This document shows, in pieces, positions 35,846 to 45,221 of a stretch of 64,000 bases of DNA. The notes beneath the pieces are model-generated. The model was given only the letters and a program-made list of their open reading frames with translations, searched no databases and was not told the DNA's origin. The first letter of the stretch is position 1, and each line of letters begins with the position of its first letter. A program made the translations under genes and the position numbers. The stretch is from Paraburkholderia azotifigens (GTDB taxonomy: Bacteria > Pseudomonadota > Gammaproteobacteria > Burkholderiales > Burkholderiaceae), in contig NZ_VOQS01000003.1 in assembly GCF_007995085.1 (NCBI RefSeq), positions 2,976,001 to 3,040,000 on the forward strand, read 5' to 3'.

Positions 35846-36955
35846 TGACGTGAGCTTGGACTATCCTGGGATCAGGAGACTTCATGGAGTGGCGTGATGA
35901 CACAACTTGGTCTTGGTCTGGATCTGTCGACGAAGCGCACCCGCAAGCGCGAGTTTCTCGATGAGATGACGCGCGTGGTGCCGTGGCAGAAGCTGATTGC
36001 GCTCATCGAACCGCACTATCCGAAAGGCAAGACTGGCCGCCCGCCTTTTCCGATCCAGACGATGCTTCGCATTCACTTCATGCAACAATGGTTCAGCCTC
36101 TCGGACCCGGCGATGGAGGAGGCGCTGCACGACATCCCGCTGTACCGGGAGTTCGCGCTGCTGGGCACGGGCATGACGCGGCTGCCTGACGAGAGCACGA
36201 TCCTGCGATTCCGGCACCTGCTTGAGGCCCATGAGCTGTCGGCCAGAATGCTGGCGACGGTCAACGAGATCCTGCAGGCGAAGGGCCTGATGCTCAAGGT
36301 GGGCTCGGCGGTCGACGCAACGCTGATTTCGGCACCCAGTTCGACGAAGAAGGCTGGCACGCGAGACCCCGAGATGAGCCAGACGCAAAAGGGCGGCAGC
36401 TGGTACTTCGGTATGAAGGCGCACATCGGAGTCGATGTGGAGTCGGGGCTCGTGCATACCGTCAAGTGCACGCCGGCAAATGTTCACGACATCACGGTGG
36501 CGCATGAACTGTTGCACGGCGACGAGCAGGTTGCGTTTGCCGATGCGGGCTACGTGGGCATCGAGAAGCGAGGCGAAACGGGTGCCGTCCAGTGGCACGT
36601 GGCGATGAGGCCGAGCAAGCGAAGAAAGCTGGACAAAAGCAAGCGGCTGGACAGAATCTACGAGAAAGTCGAGCGGCTCAAGGCGGGCGTGCGGGCGAAG
36701 GTTGAGCACCCGTTTCGGGTGCTCAAATGTCAGTTCGGCTATCTGAAGGCGCGGTATCGGGGACTGGCGAAAAACACGGCGCAGATCGAAACGCAGTTCG
36801 CGCTGATCAATCTCTGGCTGGCTCGCGGGGTGCTCGGTAAAGCGAAATGAAGGGTGAAGACGCCCCCAAAGGCGCAGCGTCCATGCGCAAGATGCGACCG
36901 GCATCGGTTCAACACAGCGTGAATGAGGACGCGAATTCCACTCCGCGCGTGCCAG
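35846..36955 (+). mobile_element. IS5-family insertion sequence in a Rieske oxygenase gene
   Basis: About 1.1 kb separating the two oxygenase fragments and containing one transposase gene. Terminal repeats could not be defined: GGAGTGG occurs inverted near both ends (35886-35892 and 36938-36944) but flanks match poorly, and no convincing target duplication was found, so the outer limits are set by the ends of the gene fragments. Confidence 0.75.
35897..36850 (+). CDS. IS5-family transposase
   Basis: A 317-residue DDE transposase. The N-terminal segment FLDEMTRVVPWQKLIALIEP and HFMQQWFSLSDPAMEEALHD are typical of the IS5 group. Catalytic residues fit GSAVDATLISAPSSTKK (D), FADAGYVG (D) and the C-terminal region RARVEHPFRVLKCQFG (E). 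It is intact and of normal length, so the element may still be mobile. GTG at 35894 is an alternative start. Confidence 0.92.
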   Translation: MTQLGLGLDLSTKRTRKREFLDEMTRVVPWQKLIALIEPHYPKGKTGRPPFPIQTMLRIHFMQQWFSLSDPAMEEALHDIPLYREFALLGTGMTRLPDESTILRFRHLLEAHELSARMLATVNEILQAKGLMLKVGSAVDATLISAPSSTKKAGTRDPEMSQTQKGGSWYFGMKAHIGVDVESGLVHTVKCTPANVHDITVAHELLHGDEQVAFADAGYVGIEKRGETGAVQWHVAMRPSKRRKLDKSKRLDRIYEKVERLKAGVRAKVEHPFRVLKCQFGYLKARYRGLAKNTAQIETQFALINLWLARGVLGKAK

Positions 36956-37495
36956 TTAGAGATCCCAGGCAGAAAACGGGTTGTTCAGACCTTCCTTAAC
37001 AAAAATGAAGTTTTGCCAGACGGTCGTCGCAATAATTGGCAACGCACAGTTGGCCGTATCGAGCGCCTTGACCTCCTGCATGAGCGGTGCGCGCTTGAGT
37101 TTTCCATCGAGGTCATAGCTCCACGCGTGATAGCCGCAGACGTGGGCTCGAGCATTGCCGCGACCAGTCGCGACAAGATTGCCGCGATGCCTGCAAACGT
37201 TCGAAAGAACGCGAATATCTCCCTGCGAGGTACGCTGCACGAGAAGCGGTTCACCGATCATTTCCGTGGTGAAGTAATCGCCATTATTGGGGATTTCGCC
37301 TACATGTCCCACGCATGCCCAGCCGCTCCGAAAAAGTCGATCCTTCTCCAACTTGGCAAAGGTCTCAGAGGTGTAGAACGCGCCCGGCATGGACAAGACA
37401 GCACGTTCCCGAGTCGATACCAACGACGAAAGCGTTTGAAGTAACTCGTCATCATGTTGCGAATTGGTCGTTGTGGCATTGACGAACGTGGACAT
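36956..37495 (-). pseudogene. Rieske oxygenase alpha subunit, 5' part cut off by the IS element
   Basis: A 179-residue fragment with the Rieske [2Fe-2S] site: NVCRHRGNLV (CxH) and HVCGYHAWSYDLDG (CxxH). It ends at a stop created at the IS border (FSAWDL). AGGAGT lies 10 bases before the ATG at 37495. Aligned by eye with the Rieske protein at 42861, its last 18 or so residues overlap the start of the 3' fragment, so the two parts may not be simple halves of one gene. Confidence 0.85.
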
Positions 37496-37876
37496 GAACT
37501 AGACTCCTGGTCGCATTTCGGCGTTAGTTGGCCTTGCAGCGGGCTAATGGTGGACAAACGAACGGACGCGGGCATGATCCACAAAGAATAAGCGGGCGTG
37601 AAAGCGATGTGTCTCACTAGCCATCCTTCTTGGGGCTGCCAACACATAAAACTTAACGTGTTAATTTGTTGACGTAGACATTATTTTGCGATGTATCTCC
37701 AAGTTTTAGGCTATGCAGCGAAGCTGCAGCGCGATTCTTCCTTTGTGCGAGCTGTTGGGCGAAAAACCGACCGAAACCAACGGATCGCGCGCGACCGGCC
37801 TGGTGACACCACGTCCTCGCAGACGCCAGGGGAGTACCGCTCAGCGTGATACGGACTAGCGCATACCGTCATGACC
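37496..37876. other. Intergenic region, no gene recognised
   Basis: About 380 bp between the deacylase gene and the Rieske fragment, both minus strand. It should hold the Rieske promoter. An AT-rich segment (37650-37700) is visible. Confidence 0.35.
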
Positions 37877-39052
37877 TCACCCCATTGCCGCCATTGGTCT
37901 GGCGGCGTATCTCGCGACGCGCTCCATCATCGAATCGCAGCCGTGAAGTTGCCCGATCGTCAAATATTCGTCAGGTTTGTGGCCTTGATCCATGCTGCCC
38001 GGGCCACAAACGACGGTGGGAATGCCGGCATGATTGAACAGTCCCCCTTCGGTTCCGAACGCGACCGTACCGAACGCTTCCGAGCCGCAAAGCACCGAGA
38101 GAATTCGGGCCGCCTCGCTGTCGGGCGGGGTCGCGAGTCCTGGATATGCGGATAGCGGTTCAAGAAGGATGTCTACATCAGATTTCACGGCGCGCATCTT
38201 CGGCAGCAATTCGGTCCGCGCGTACGTTTGCAAATCGTCGGCAATCTCGTTCGCGTCGAAGCCCGGCAGCCCGCGCACCTCGAAATCGAATTCGCATTCG
38301 GCCGGCACGATGTTGAGCGCGCGGCCGCCCTTGATGACGCCCGTTTGCACGGTCGAATATGGCGGGTCGAAACGCTCGTCGTGATGCTCGGGTTGCGCCA
38401 GGCGCTCACCGATTTCTTCCAGACGATTGATCAGGCGGGCCGCGTACTGAATGGCGTTCACGCCATACGGTGCATATGCTGAGTGACAAGGCGCGCCTTT
38501 CACCTGACAGCGCATTGCGAGTTTGCCCTTATGGCCCAGCACGGGTTTCAATTCGGTCGGCTCGCCAATGAGGCACAACTGAGGTTTGTGCGTCCGCTTC
38601 TCCAGTTCCGCGAGCATCGGCCGTACGCCGAGGCATCCGACTTCTTCGTCGTAGGAGAACGCGAGATGCACCGGCATCTTCAATGAGCTTCCGGTGAACA
38701 TCGGCACTGCCGCGAGCACGGATGCGAGAAAACCCTTCATGTCGGCTGTGCCGCGTCCGTAGAGCCGCCCTTCCTTCTCGCTGAGCGTGAACGGATCGAC
38801 GGTCCAGGCCTGTCCGTCGACGGGCACGACATCCGTATGGCCCGACAGCACGATGCCGCCGCGATCTCGCGGCCCTATGGTCGCGAACAGATTCGCCTTC
38901 GTGCGTTCCGCGTTGTAGAACAGCTCACACTCGACGTCGAGGTTCGCGAGGTAATCGCGTATGAACTCGATCAGCGTCAGATTCGAATCGCGGCTAACCG
39001 TCGCGAATTCGATCAGCCGTTTGAGCAGATCGCGGCTCGTATGCTCACTCAT
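37877..39052 (-). CDS. argE: M20-family deacylase (acetylornithine deacetylase ArgE-like)
   Basis: A 391-residue zinc amidohydrolase. Metal ligands are in LSGHTDVVPVDGQ (H, D), GRGTADMKGF (D), YDEEVGC (catalytic and metal Glu) and a C-terminal GSMDQGHKPDEY (H). The family removes an acyl group from an N-acyl amino acid or amine. Arginine biosynthesis genes are absent here; it lies downstream of DUF1028, RidA and a monooxygenase gene, so a catabolic substrate is likely. Its start overlaps the DUF1028 gene by 8 bp. Confidence 0.9.
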   Translation of the reverse strand: MSEHTSRDLLKRLIEFATVSRDSNLTLIEFIRDYLANLDVECELFYNAERTKANLFATIGPRDRGGIVLSGHTDVVPVDGQAWTVDPFTLSEKEGRLYGRGTADMKGFLASVLAAVPMFTGSSLKMPVHLAFSYDEEVGCLGVRPMLAELEKRTHKPQLCLIGEPTELKPVLGHKGKLAMRCQVKGAPCHSAYAPYGVNAIQYAARLINRLEEIGERLAQPEHHDERFDPPYSTVQTGVIKGGRALNIVPAECEFDFEVRGLPGFDANEIADDLQTYARTELLPKMRAVKSDVDILLEPLSAYPGLATPPDSEAARILSVLCGSEAFGTVAFGTEGGLFNHAGIPTVVCGPGSMDQGHKPDEYLTIGQLHGCDSMMERVARYAARPMAAMG

Positions 39053-39722
39053 CGCCCGGCACCCCGTAACTCGGCGCAGCCGTCGGGTTCAGCGCGCGCG
39101 TGACGTAGTCGCGCATCTGCGGCTCGTACGCGCGCCAGAGTCCATCGAGCTTGCCGATGGGATCGTCGTCGGCCCAGTCGACACGCAGATCGACGAGCGA
39201 CCAGCTCTGCTCGCCCGCGATCTTCAGCGCGGCCGAATGCACCGGCCCCGCTTCGCCGCCGGCCGTGATCGCCGCATGCATTGCCGCGAGCAGACGATCG
39301 GCGAGTTGCCCCGGCGCGTTCTCGAACGCCGGGATCATCGCCTCGATCACGTGGATGCCCGCGAGCATGTTGCCCGCCGCGACACATTGCGCGCCCGCCA
39401 CGGCATGATAGGTGCCGAGCGCCTGTTTGCCGCTGAAAAACGCAGTGCGACCTTGCGCATCGACCACCGTCACCTGCCGGTATTCGCTCCATTCGTTCAA
39501 GGCCAGTGCGCGATCGAGGGCGGCGGCGGGATCGGCCTTCGCGCTTTGCATGTGATCCAGAATCTGCGGACCGAGCGCGGGCAGCGTAACGTTTTGCGTC
39601 GCGACCACGCCGACGCCCGCGCGCACCCATGGACAGCGCGCGCCCACCGCGATGCTCGATGAACTGATCGCGATGCCGAGCTGCCCGGTCCTGTCGCAAC
39701 GTCCGACGATAGAGAATGTCAT
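39045..39722 (-). CDS. DUF1028 family protein (Ntn-hydrolase-like)
   Basis: A 225-residue protein with MTFSIVGRCDRTGQLGIAIS at the start, GVVATQNVTLPALGP, and HAVAGAQCVAAGNML, all typical of DUF1028. After removal of Met the second residue is Thr, fitting an N-terminal nucleophile. The family is often found with RidA and M20 peptidases and is thought to hydrolyse amide bonds; its reaction here is unknown. It sits 10 bp after the RidA gene and overlaps the deacylase gene. Confidence 0.88.
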   Translation of the reverse strand: MTFSIVGRCDRTGQLGIAISSSSIAVGARCPWVRAGVGVVATQNVTLPALGPQILDHMQSAKADPAAALDRALALNEWSEYRQVTVVDAQGRTAFFSGKQALGTYHAVAGAQCVAAGNMLAGIHVIEAMIPAFENAPGQLADRLLAAMHAAITAGGEAGPVHSAALKIAGEQSWSLVDLRVDWADDDPIGKLDGLWRAYEPQMRDYVTRALNPTAAPSYGVPGDE

Positions 39723-39732
39723 GTGACCTCCG

Positions 39733-40170
39733 TTATTCGTTCGGCGGCGTCCATCCGTCGGGGATGACGGCGATCACGTCGATCTCCATCAGCCATTCCG
39801 GCTGACCGAGCGCGACGACCGTGAGTCCCGTCGAGATCGGAAACACGCCCTTCAGCCACTTGCCGACTTCTCGGTACACCGGCTCACGAAACCGCACATC
39901 GGTGAGATACGTGGTCGTCTTGACGATGTGCGAGAGATCGCTGCCCGCTTCTTCGAGCAACTGCTTTACATTCTTCATTGCCTGCTCTGCCTGCGCGCGC
40001 GGATCACCGAGACCGACGAGATTGCCATCGAAGTCCGTGCCTATTTGACCGCGCACATACACGGTATTGCCTGCTCGCACAGCCTGGCAGAGATCGTTGT
40101 CGAGCGATTGATTCGGGTACGTATCCTTCGTGTTGAACATGCGGATACGGGTATGCGTGGGTTGGCTCAT
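39733..40170 (-). CDS. RidA/YjgF-family enamine/imine deaminase
   Basis: A 145-residue trimeric-barrel protein with the family stretch VYVRGQIGTDFDGNLVGLGD, QAMKNVKQLLEEAG and MEIDVIAVIPDG. RidA proteins hydrolyse reactive imines to ketones. In this operon it follows a flavin monooxygenase and could clear an imine made by amine oxidation. The catalytic Arg usual near the end of archetypal RidA (the CRVAEV motif) is not obvious in this copy, so it may belong to a RidA subgroup with a different activity. Confidence 0.88.
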   Translation of the reverse strand: MSQPTHTRIRMFNTKDTYPNQSLDNDLCQAVRAGNTVYVRGQIGTDFDGNLVGLGDPRAQAEQAMKNVKQLLEEAGSDLSHIVKTTTYLTDVRFREPVYREVGKWLKGVFPISTGLTVVALGQPEWLMEIDVIAVIPDGWTPPNE

Positions 40171-40201
40171 CGAAGTACCTTGATGCTGAATTAGTTGAAA
40201 A

Positions 40202-41550
40202 TCAGTTGACGCCCATCTCGCTCACCGTGTGGATGCGCGATGCGCCGGCTACGCCCTCGACGCTTTCCACGCGCTTCTGGTCCACGTGACGATGCGGCTC
40301 GTCGTAATAAGCGTGGTACTTTCGCTGCGTGGTGATGTGATCGGCGATGTGCTTCGCGTCGTGCCACACACCCCAGATGAACGAGGAGCCGCGGCGCGAG
40401 AGCCACGGCAGGCCGAGGAAGTAGATGCCTGGTTCCTTCGCGACACCACGCTGATGTTTCGGCTTGCCCTTTTCATCGAAAGCATCGACTTGCAGCCACG
40501 TGAAATCGACGGCATAACCCGTCGCCCAGATGATCGACGTCACGCCTTCCTTCGCCAGATCGAGCTCATAAAGCGGATGCTTCATGCATTCCGGATCAGC
40601 GGGAATGATCCGCGCTTCCGGCTCTTCAGGAAGATCGAGGCCGTTGCGTTCGACATAAGCGTCAGCTGCGTCGAGTAGCGACAGGTAGTTCTCGTCGCCG
40701 CGACGAACGTTATCGGCGAGATCGTGCTCGAACGTGACGACTGTATCGTCGAACGATTTCGTCAGACCGACGAGCGTGATGCCCTGATGCGCCAGACGCC
40801 TGAAGTCGATCGTATGGCCGCCGCGCGCGCCACTCACCGCGATCGTCACGTGCTCGCGACCAGGTTTCATCACTTCTGCGTCCCATTCGCCCAGCACGCC
40901 GAGCCACCAGCAGAAGTCGCGTCCACGATAGCCACGCGGCGGACGATCGTGCGCGCCGACCGACAGATACACCCGCCGCCCCGCTCGCTGCAATTCATCG
41001 GCGATCTGCACGCCCGACGATCCCGCACCAACCACCAGCACGCCGCCTTCGGGCAATTGCTGCGGATTGCGATAGTCGGCGGAATGAACCTGCGTGAGCA
41101 CCGTACTTTTCGGCGCGATCGGTGGAATGACAGGACGCTGGAACGGCCCGGTTGCCACCACCACGCGATTCGCTTCGATCGTTCCTTCAGACGTATCGAC
41201 TGTAAAACCGGGCCGTCCGACATTGCGCACGACCCTCTTGACTTCGACGCCGGTGCGAATCGGTGCGTCGAACTTTTTGCATAGGCGACAAAGTAGTCGG
41301 CGACCTGCTCCTTACCCGCAAAGCCATCGGGATTCACATCGGCGAATTCGAGATTCGGAAACCGGTCGTGCCATGCCGGTCCGTTGGCAACCAGAGAGTC
41401 CCACCGACCGGTGCGCCAGCGCTCGGCGATGCGATCGCGCTCCAGCACGATATGCGGGATGTCGAGCCTGGTCAGGTGTTCGCTCATGGCGACGCCTGCT
41501 TGCCCGGCGCCCACAACGAGCGTGTCAGTTGCCTTTATTTCGACTGTCAT
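40202..41550 (-). pseudogene. Flavin-containing monooxygenase, frame broken in an A run
   Basis: Two frames combine into about 450 residues. FAD motif VVGAGQAGVAMSEHL is at the N-terminus, the NADPH motif is VVGAGSSGVQIADEL, and FPNLEFADVN and VIWATGYAVDFTW are typical of FMO-like proteins. The frame changes at the T run 41274-41278 (A on the coding strand); a sixth base gives AKKFDAPIRTGVEVKRV. The ATG at 41550 has AAGGA 7 bases upstream. It starts an operon with RidA, DUF1028 and the deacylase. It would oxygenate a soft nucleophile such as an amine. Possibly a sequencing error. Confidence 0.85.
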
Positions 41551-41682
41551 GGCTGAGTCCTTCGAAGAGCGGAGTTCGGTTGTTCCCGTCAGCAGCTTGT
41601 AGCCTTCAGGCACGGTGTTGATCTTTCGGATAGCAATCTACGCCCGCTCTCAGAATCCGAAAAATATATTAAACAATTGCAA

Positions 41683-41698
41683 AGCATCGGATTATGCT
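41683..41698. promoter_or_regulatory. Candidate LysR-type operator
   Basis: AGCAT-N6-ATGCT is a perfect 5-bp inverted repeat in the 215-bp region between the divergent monooxygenase and lysR genes, in an otherwise AT-rich stretch. The layout suits a LysR box. Only one site was seen. Confidence 0.45.
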
Positions 41699-41764
41699 AT
41701 GCAGTCATCTTTGGTCGCTTCACAGTGCGATGCGTCCGACAATGTCAACCGGGAGTAGAAACCC

Positions 41765-42691
41765 ATGGAAAATCAGCCGCTGCGTTATTCGCTGCGCCAG
41801 TTGCGATACTTTGTTGTGACCGCAGAAGTGCTGTCTTTTACGGCTGCTGCAAGACGCCTGCACATTTCCCAGCCGTCCATTTCGACCGCGCTGGCTGACC
41901 TCGAGATCTCGTTCGGTGTGCAATTGTTCATCCGGCATCATGCAAGCGGCCTGTCGCTGACTCAGGCGGGGCGCGATCTGCTCGGACAGGCGCGCAATCT
42001 CCTGAAGATCGCCGAGGAATTCCAGATGACCGCCACCGAGATGGATGGCGGCATGACGGGATCGATCGCGCTTGGCTGTCTTGTCTCTCTGGCTCCGCCC
42101 CTGATGCCAGGATTGATCAGCCGTTTTACGAGCGAGCACGGTGGAATCAGCTTTCGCACCATCGAGGCGCATCAGGATGAGCTATTGAACGGCCTGCATG
42201 ACGGTTCGCTCGACATCGCGCTCACCTACAGTCTCGACCTGTCCGAGGACATTGCCTTTACGCCGCTACTTTCCCTGCCGCCGTACGCGATACTGCCTGC
42301 GACGCACAGATTGGCGCGCGCGCGAAAGGTGTCGCTGCAGGATCTGATAGACGAACCGTACGTGATGCTGGACCTGCCGCACAGCCGGGAGTACTTTGCC
42401 GCGCTCTTCGATGTCGTTGGAGCCCGGCCTGTTCCCGCTTTTCGATCTTCGCAACCGGAAGTCGTACGTGGGATGGTCGCGAACGGGCTTGGCTACAGCA
42501 TCCTGAACTTTCCGCTGAATTCGACGCAAACCGTCGACGGCGGCGAGTTCGTGATCAAGCAGTTTAGGGACAACGTCAACGCGACGACGCTTGGAATCGC
42601 CCAATCGAAAACGATGAAGCCGCGGCAACTGGTGTCTCGATTCTCTACCTTTAGCGAAAGCTATATACGCCGTCTGAGGCTCGACACGTAA
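41765..42691 (+). CDS. LysR-family transcriptional regulator
   Basis: A 308-residue regulator. The winged helix is LRQLRYFVVTAEVLSFTAAA and PSISTALADLEISFGVQLF; the ligand-binding domain follows. The C-terminal effector domain is of the PBP2 type. It is divergent from the monooxygenase operon and upstream of the Rieske/transporter genes in the same direction, so it probably controls one or both units in response to the substrate or an intermediate. Confidence 0.92.
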   Translation: MENQPLRYSLRQLRYFVVTAEVLSFTAAARRLHISQPSISTALADLEISFGVQLFIRHHASGLSLTQAGRDLLGQARNLLKIAEEFQMTATEMDGGMTGSIALGCLVSLAPPLMPGLISRFTSEHGGISFRTIEAHQDELLNGLHDGSLDIALTYSLDLSEDIAFTPLLSLPPYAILPATHRLARARKVSLQDLIDEPYVMLDLPHSREYFAALFDVVGARPVPAFRSSQPEVVRGMVANGLGYSILNFPLNSTQTVDGGEFVIKQFRDNVNATTLGIAQSKTMKPRQLVSRFSTFSESYIRRLRLDT

Positions 42692-42860
42692 CCGGCAACC
42701 ATAGCGGACGGGCTTCGCGCCCCGTGCATAGCTAAATCCTTCTTTTAGCATCCAAAAACAATATTTTGACTAGTAATTTGGCTTGATAGATTTACCTCCA
42801 TTCGAGGCGATCGAAGCGCGGACCCCGTAGCGCAACGCACTCGGCTTTAGGAGCGTCTTC

Positions 42861-44008
42861 ATGGAAAACCCCACCAGGCAAACGGCGGTCCCCGCTTTGG
42901 TCGACGAGCTTGTGGCAGGCTGCGAACGACCATTCAGCGACGCACGCTCGATGCCTCCTGGCGTGTACACGTCGCCCGAGTTCCTGTCTCTGGAAGAGCA
43001 GGCGATATTTGCGAAAGAATGGCAATGCGTAGGTCGCGCGGGCGCGCTGAAGGCGCCTGGCGACTATCTGACCGCGAGCATCGCGGGGCAACCGATCGTC
43101 GTCGTCCGCGATGAGAGGATGGGGCTCCGCGCAATGTCGAATGTGTGCCTGCACCGGATGTCTGTTCTGCTCGAAGGTCGAGGGAATATACGGCGCATCA
43201 TTTGTCCGTATCACGCCTGGAACTACGGACTCGACGGCGCGCTCAAGGGCGCGCCGCTGATGAATCAGCAGGCAGGTTTCTGCACGGAAAGCTACAAGCT
43301 GCCGACGATCCGCTGCGAGGAGTGGCAAGGCTGGATCTACGTGACACTCGATCAGGGTGCACGTCCGGTTCACCAGCAACTCTCGCAACTGAGCGAGCTG
43401 ATCGATGCGTACGGCATGGCCGACTACGTCGAGACTTTTACGAAGAACACGTCTGGGATACCAACTGGAAGATCCTCGCCGAGAACTTCATGGAAAGCTA
43501 TCACCTGCCGATGCTGCACCGCGCAACGGTCGGTCCGCATTCCAGACTCGAAGAGATGGAATGCCCACCGGGTTTTCCCGCATTCAATTACCACTGGATC
43601 ACGAAGGAAGCGTCACTTCCCATCGGCAATGCCCATCCGGACAACGACCGCTTGACCGGTCACTGGCGCAAGACGACCGCGTTGCTCGCGATTTATCCGA
43701 CGCATCTCGTCACGCTCACGCCCGGTTACTTCTGGTATCTCGTGTTGCAGCCGCGCGGCGTCGACAAGGTGCATATCCGCTTCGGCGGTGGCCTTGCACC
43801 CGACTTTATCGCTGATCCCGAAGCCAACGCGCATATGGCCACGCTCAAGGCATTGCTCGACGAAGTGAATGCGGAAGATAAGCGCGGCGTGGAAGCGGTG
43901 TTTCGCGGCGTGCACGCCCCGCTTGCAAAGCCGGGCCATCTGAGCCCCCTCGAACGCCCGAACTATGACTTCGCTCGTTACCTCGCGTCGAAGCTTACTG
44001 CGCTTTAA
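42861..44008 (+). pseudogene. Rieske oxygenase alpha subunit, frame broken in a T run
   Basis: Two frames join into about 382 residues. The Rieske site is NVCLHRMSVLL and IICPYHAWNYGLDG. The catalytic domain is VWDTNWKILAENFMESYHLP with the mononuclear iron ligands, ending in DFARYLASKL. The frame changes at the four-T run 43436-43439; a fifth T gives ETFYEEHVWDTNW. The family oxidises aromatic rings or removes N- or O-methyl groups; the short form and PotABCD-type neighbour favour an amine substrate. No reductase gene lies beside it, so the one at 34201 may serve. Possibly a sequencing error. Confidence 0.87.
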
Positions 44009-44038
44009 TCCAGGCACTCTCGACAGGACGCTATCACG

Positions 44039-45220
44039 ATGTCAAACCCATCCTTCATTTCGTTTTCGGGCGTGAGCAAGTCGTACGACGGCGCTAATTA
44101 CGTCGTCGATGATTTGAACCTTGACGTACGAAAGGGCGAGTTCCTGTCGCTGCTTGGCCCGTCGGGCTCAGGCAAGACAACCACGCTCATGATGCTCGCC
44201 GGCTTCGAGTCGCCCACGCAGGGCGAGATACGTCTCGACGGCAAGCGCCTCGACGACAAGCCGCCGCACCAGCGCGACATCGGCATGGTCTTTCAGAACT
44301 ACGCGCTCTTCCCGCATCTCACGATTGCCGAGAACGTCGCATTTCCGTTGTCCGTGCGACGTGTGAGCCGCGCGGATCAGAAAGCACGGGTGAAGCGCGC
44401 CCTGGAGATGATCGAGTTGCCGCATCTGGCGAACCGGCGTCCCGCTCAGCTCTCGGGCGGACAACAGCAACGCGTCGCGCTCGCGCGCGCACTCGTGTTC
44501 GAACCGAGCGTCGTTCTCATGGACGAGCCGCTCGGAGCGCTCGATAAGCGTCTGCGCGAAACGATGCAGTACGAGATCATGCGGCTGCATCGCGATCTGT
44601 CGCTCACCATCGTCTACGTGACGCACGATCAGGCGGAAGCCCTGACCATGTCCGATCGGGTTGCAGTCTTTTCCGATGGACGCATTCAGCAGGCCGCGAC
44701 GCCCACCGAGCTCTATGAAAACGCCCACAACGCCTTCGTCGCCAACTTCGTGGGCGAGAACAACGGCCTGCGGGGACGCGTTGTGACGGTACAGAACAAC
44801 TGGGCGACGCTGGCGCTTTCCGATGGCAGCATCATTCGCGGCCGATGCGAACAGGGCCTTGGCGAAGGAGATGACGCGATGCTCGCGTTGCGCCCCGAGC
44901 GTGCGTATATCCGTAGTACCGAGGGCACACAAGCGGACGCGCAGAGCAACGTCGTGCGCGCCAGGGTGCAGGAACTTGTGTATTGCGGCGATCATCACCG
45001 CGTGCATTTGACGCTCGGATCGCGTGACTCGCTCGTCGCGAAGGTACCCAACACCCAACGCCACGCCCTGCCTTCGGCTGGCGACGCCATCGAGGTGGCC
45101 TGGCGCCACGACGACTGCAAGATTCTCGCTGCGAGCGTGCCCCGCAGCGCGACCCTGGTTCCTACCCCCGCATCGTCCTCACCTTCCATGATCGCGGCCG
45201 CAGCCGCAGGAGCCCACTGA
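44039..45220 (+). CDS. ABC transporter ATPase (PotA type)
   Basis: A 393-residue ATPase with Walker A GPSGSGKTT, Q-loop GMVFQNYALFPHL, signature LSGGQQQRVALARAL and Walker B VVLMDEPLGALD. A C-terminal TOBE domain (LRGRVVTVQNNWATL) follows. It powers the uptake system encoded by the next three genes and lies 30 bp after the Rieske gene. Spermidine/putrescine-type by similarity; many members import other amines or amino-acid derivatives. Confidence 0.92.
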   Translation: MSNPSFISFSGVSKSYDGANYVVDDLNLDVRKGEFLSLLGPSGSGKTTTLMMLAGFESPTQGEIRLDGKRLDDKPPHQRDIGMVFQNYALFPHLTIAENVAFPLSVRRVSRADQKARVKRALEMIELPHLANRRPAQLSGGQQQRVALARALVFEPSVVLMDEPLGALDKRLRETMQYEIMRLHRDLSLTIVYVTHDQAEALTMSDRVAVFSDGRIQQAATPTELYENAHNAFVANFVGENNGLRGRVVTVQNNWATLALSDGSIIRGRCEQGLGEGDDAMLALRPERAYIRSTEGTQADAQSNVVRARVQELVYCGDHHRVHLTLGSRDSLVAKVPNTQRHALPSAGDAIEVAWRHDDCKILAASVPRSATLVPTPASSSPSMIAAAAAGAH

Positions 45221-45221
45221 A

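Noticed and set aside
36896..36955. GACG/CTTTGG-like ends at about 35847 and 36895 as IS terminal repeats
   Set aside because: Match needs several gaps and gives no target duplication; not strong enough to define the element.
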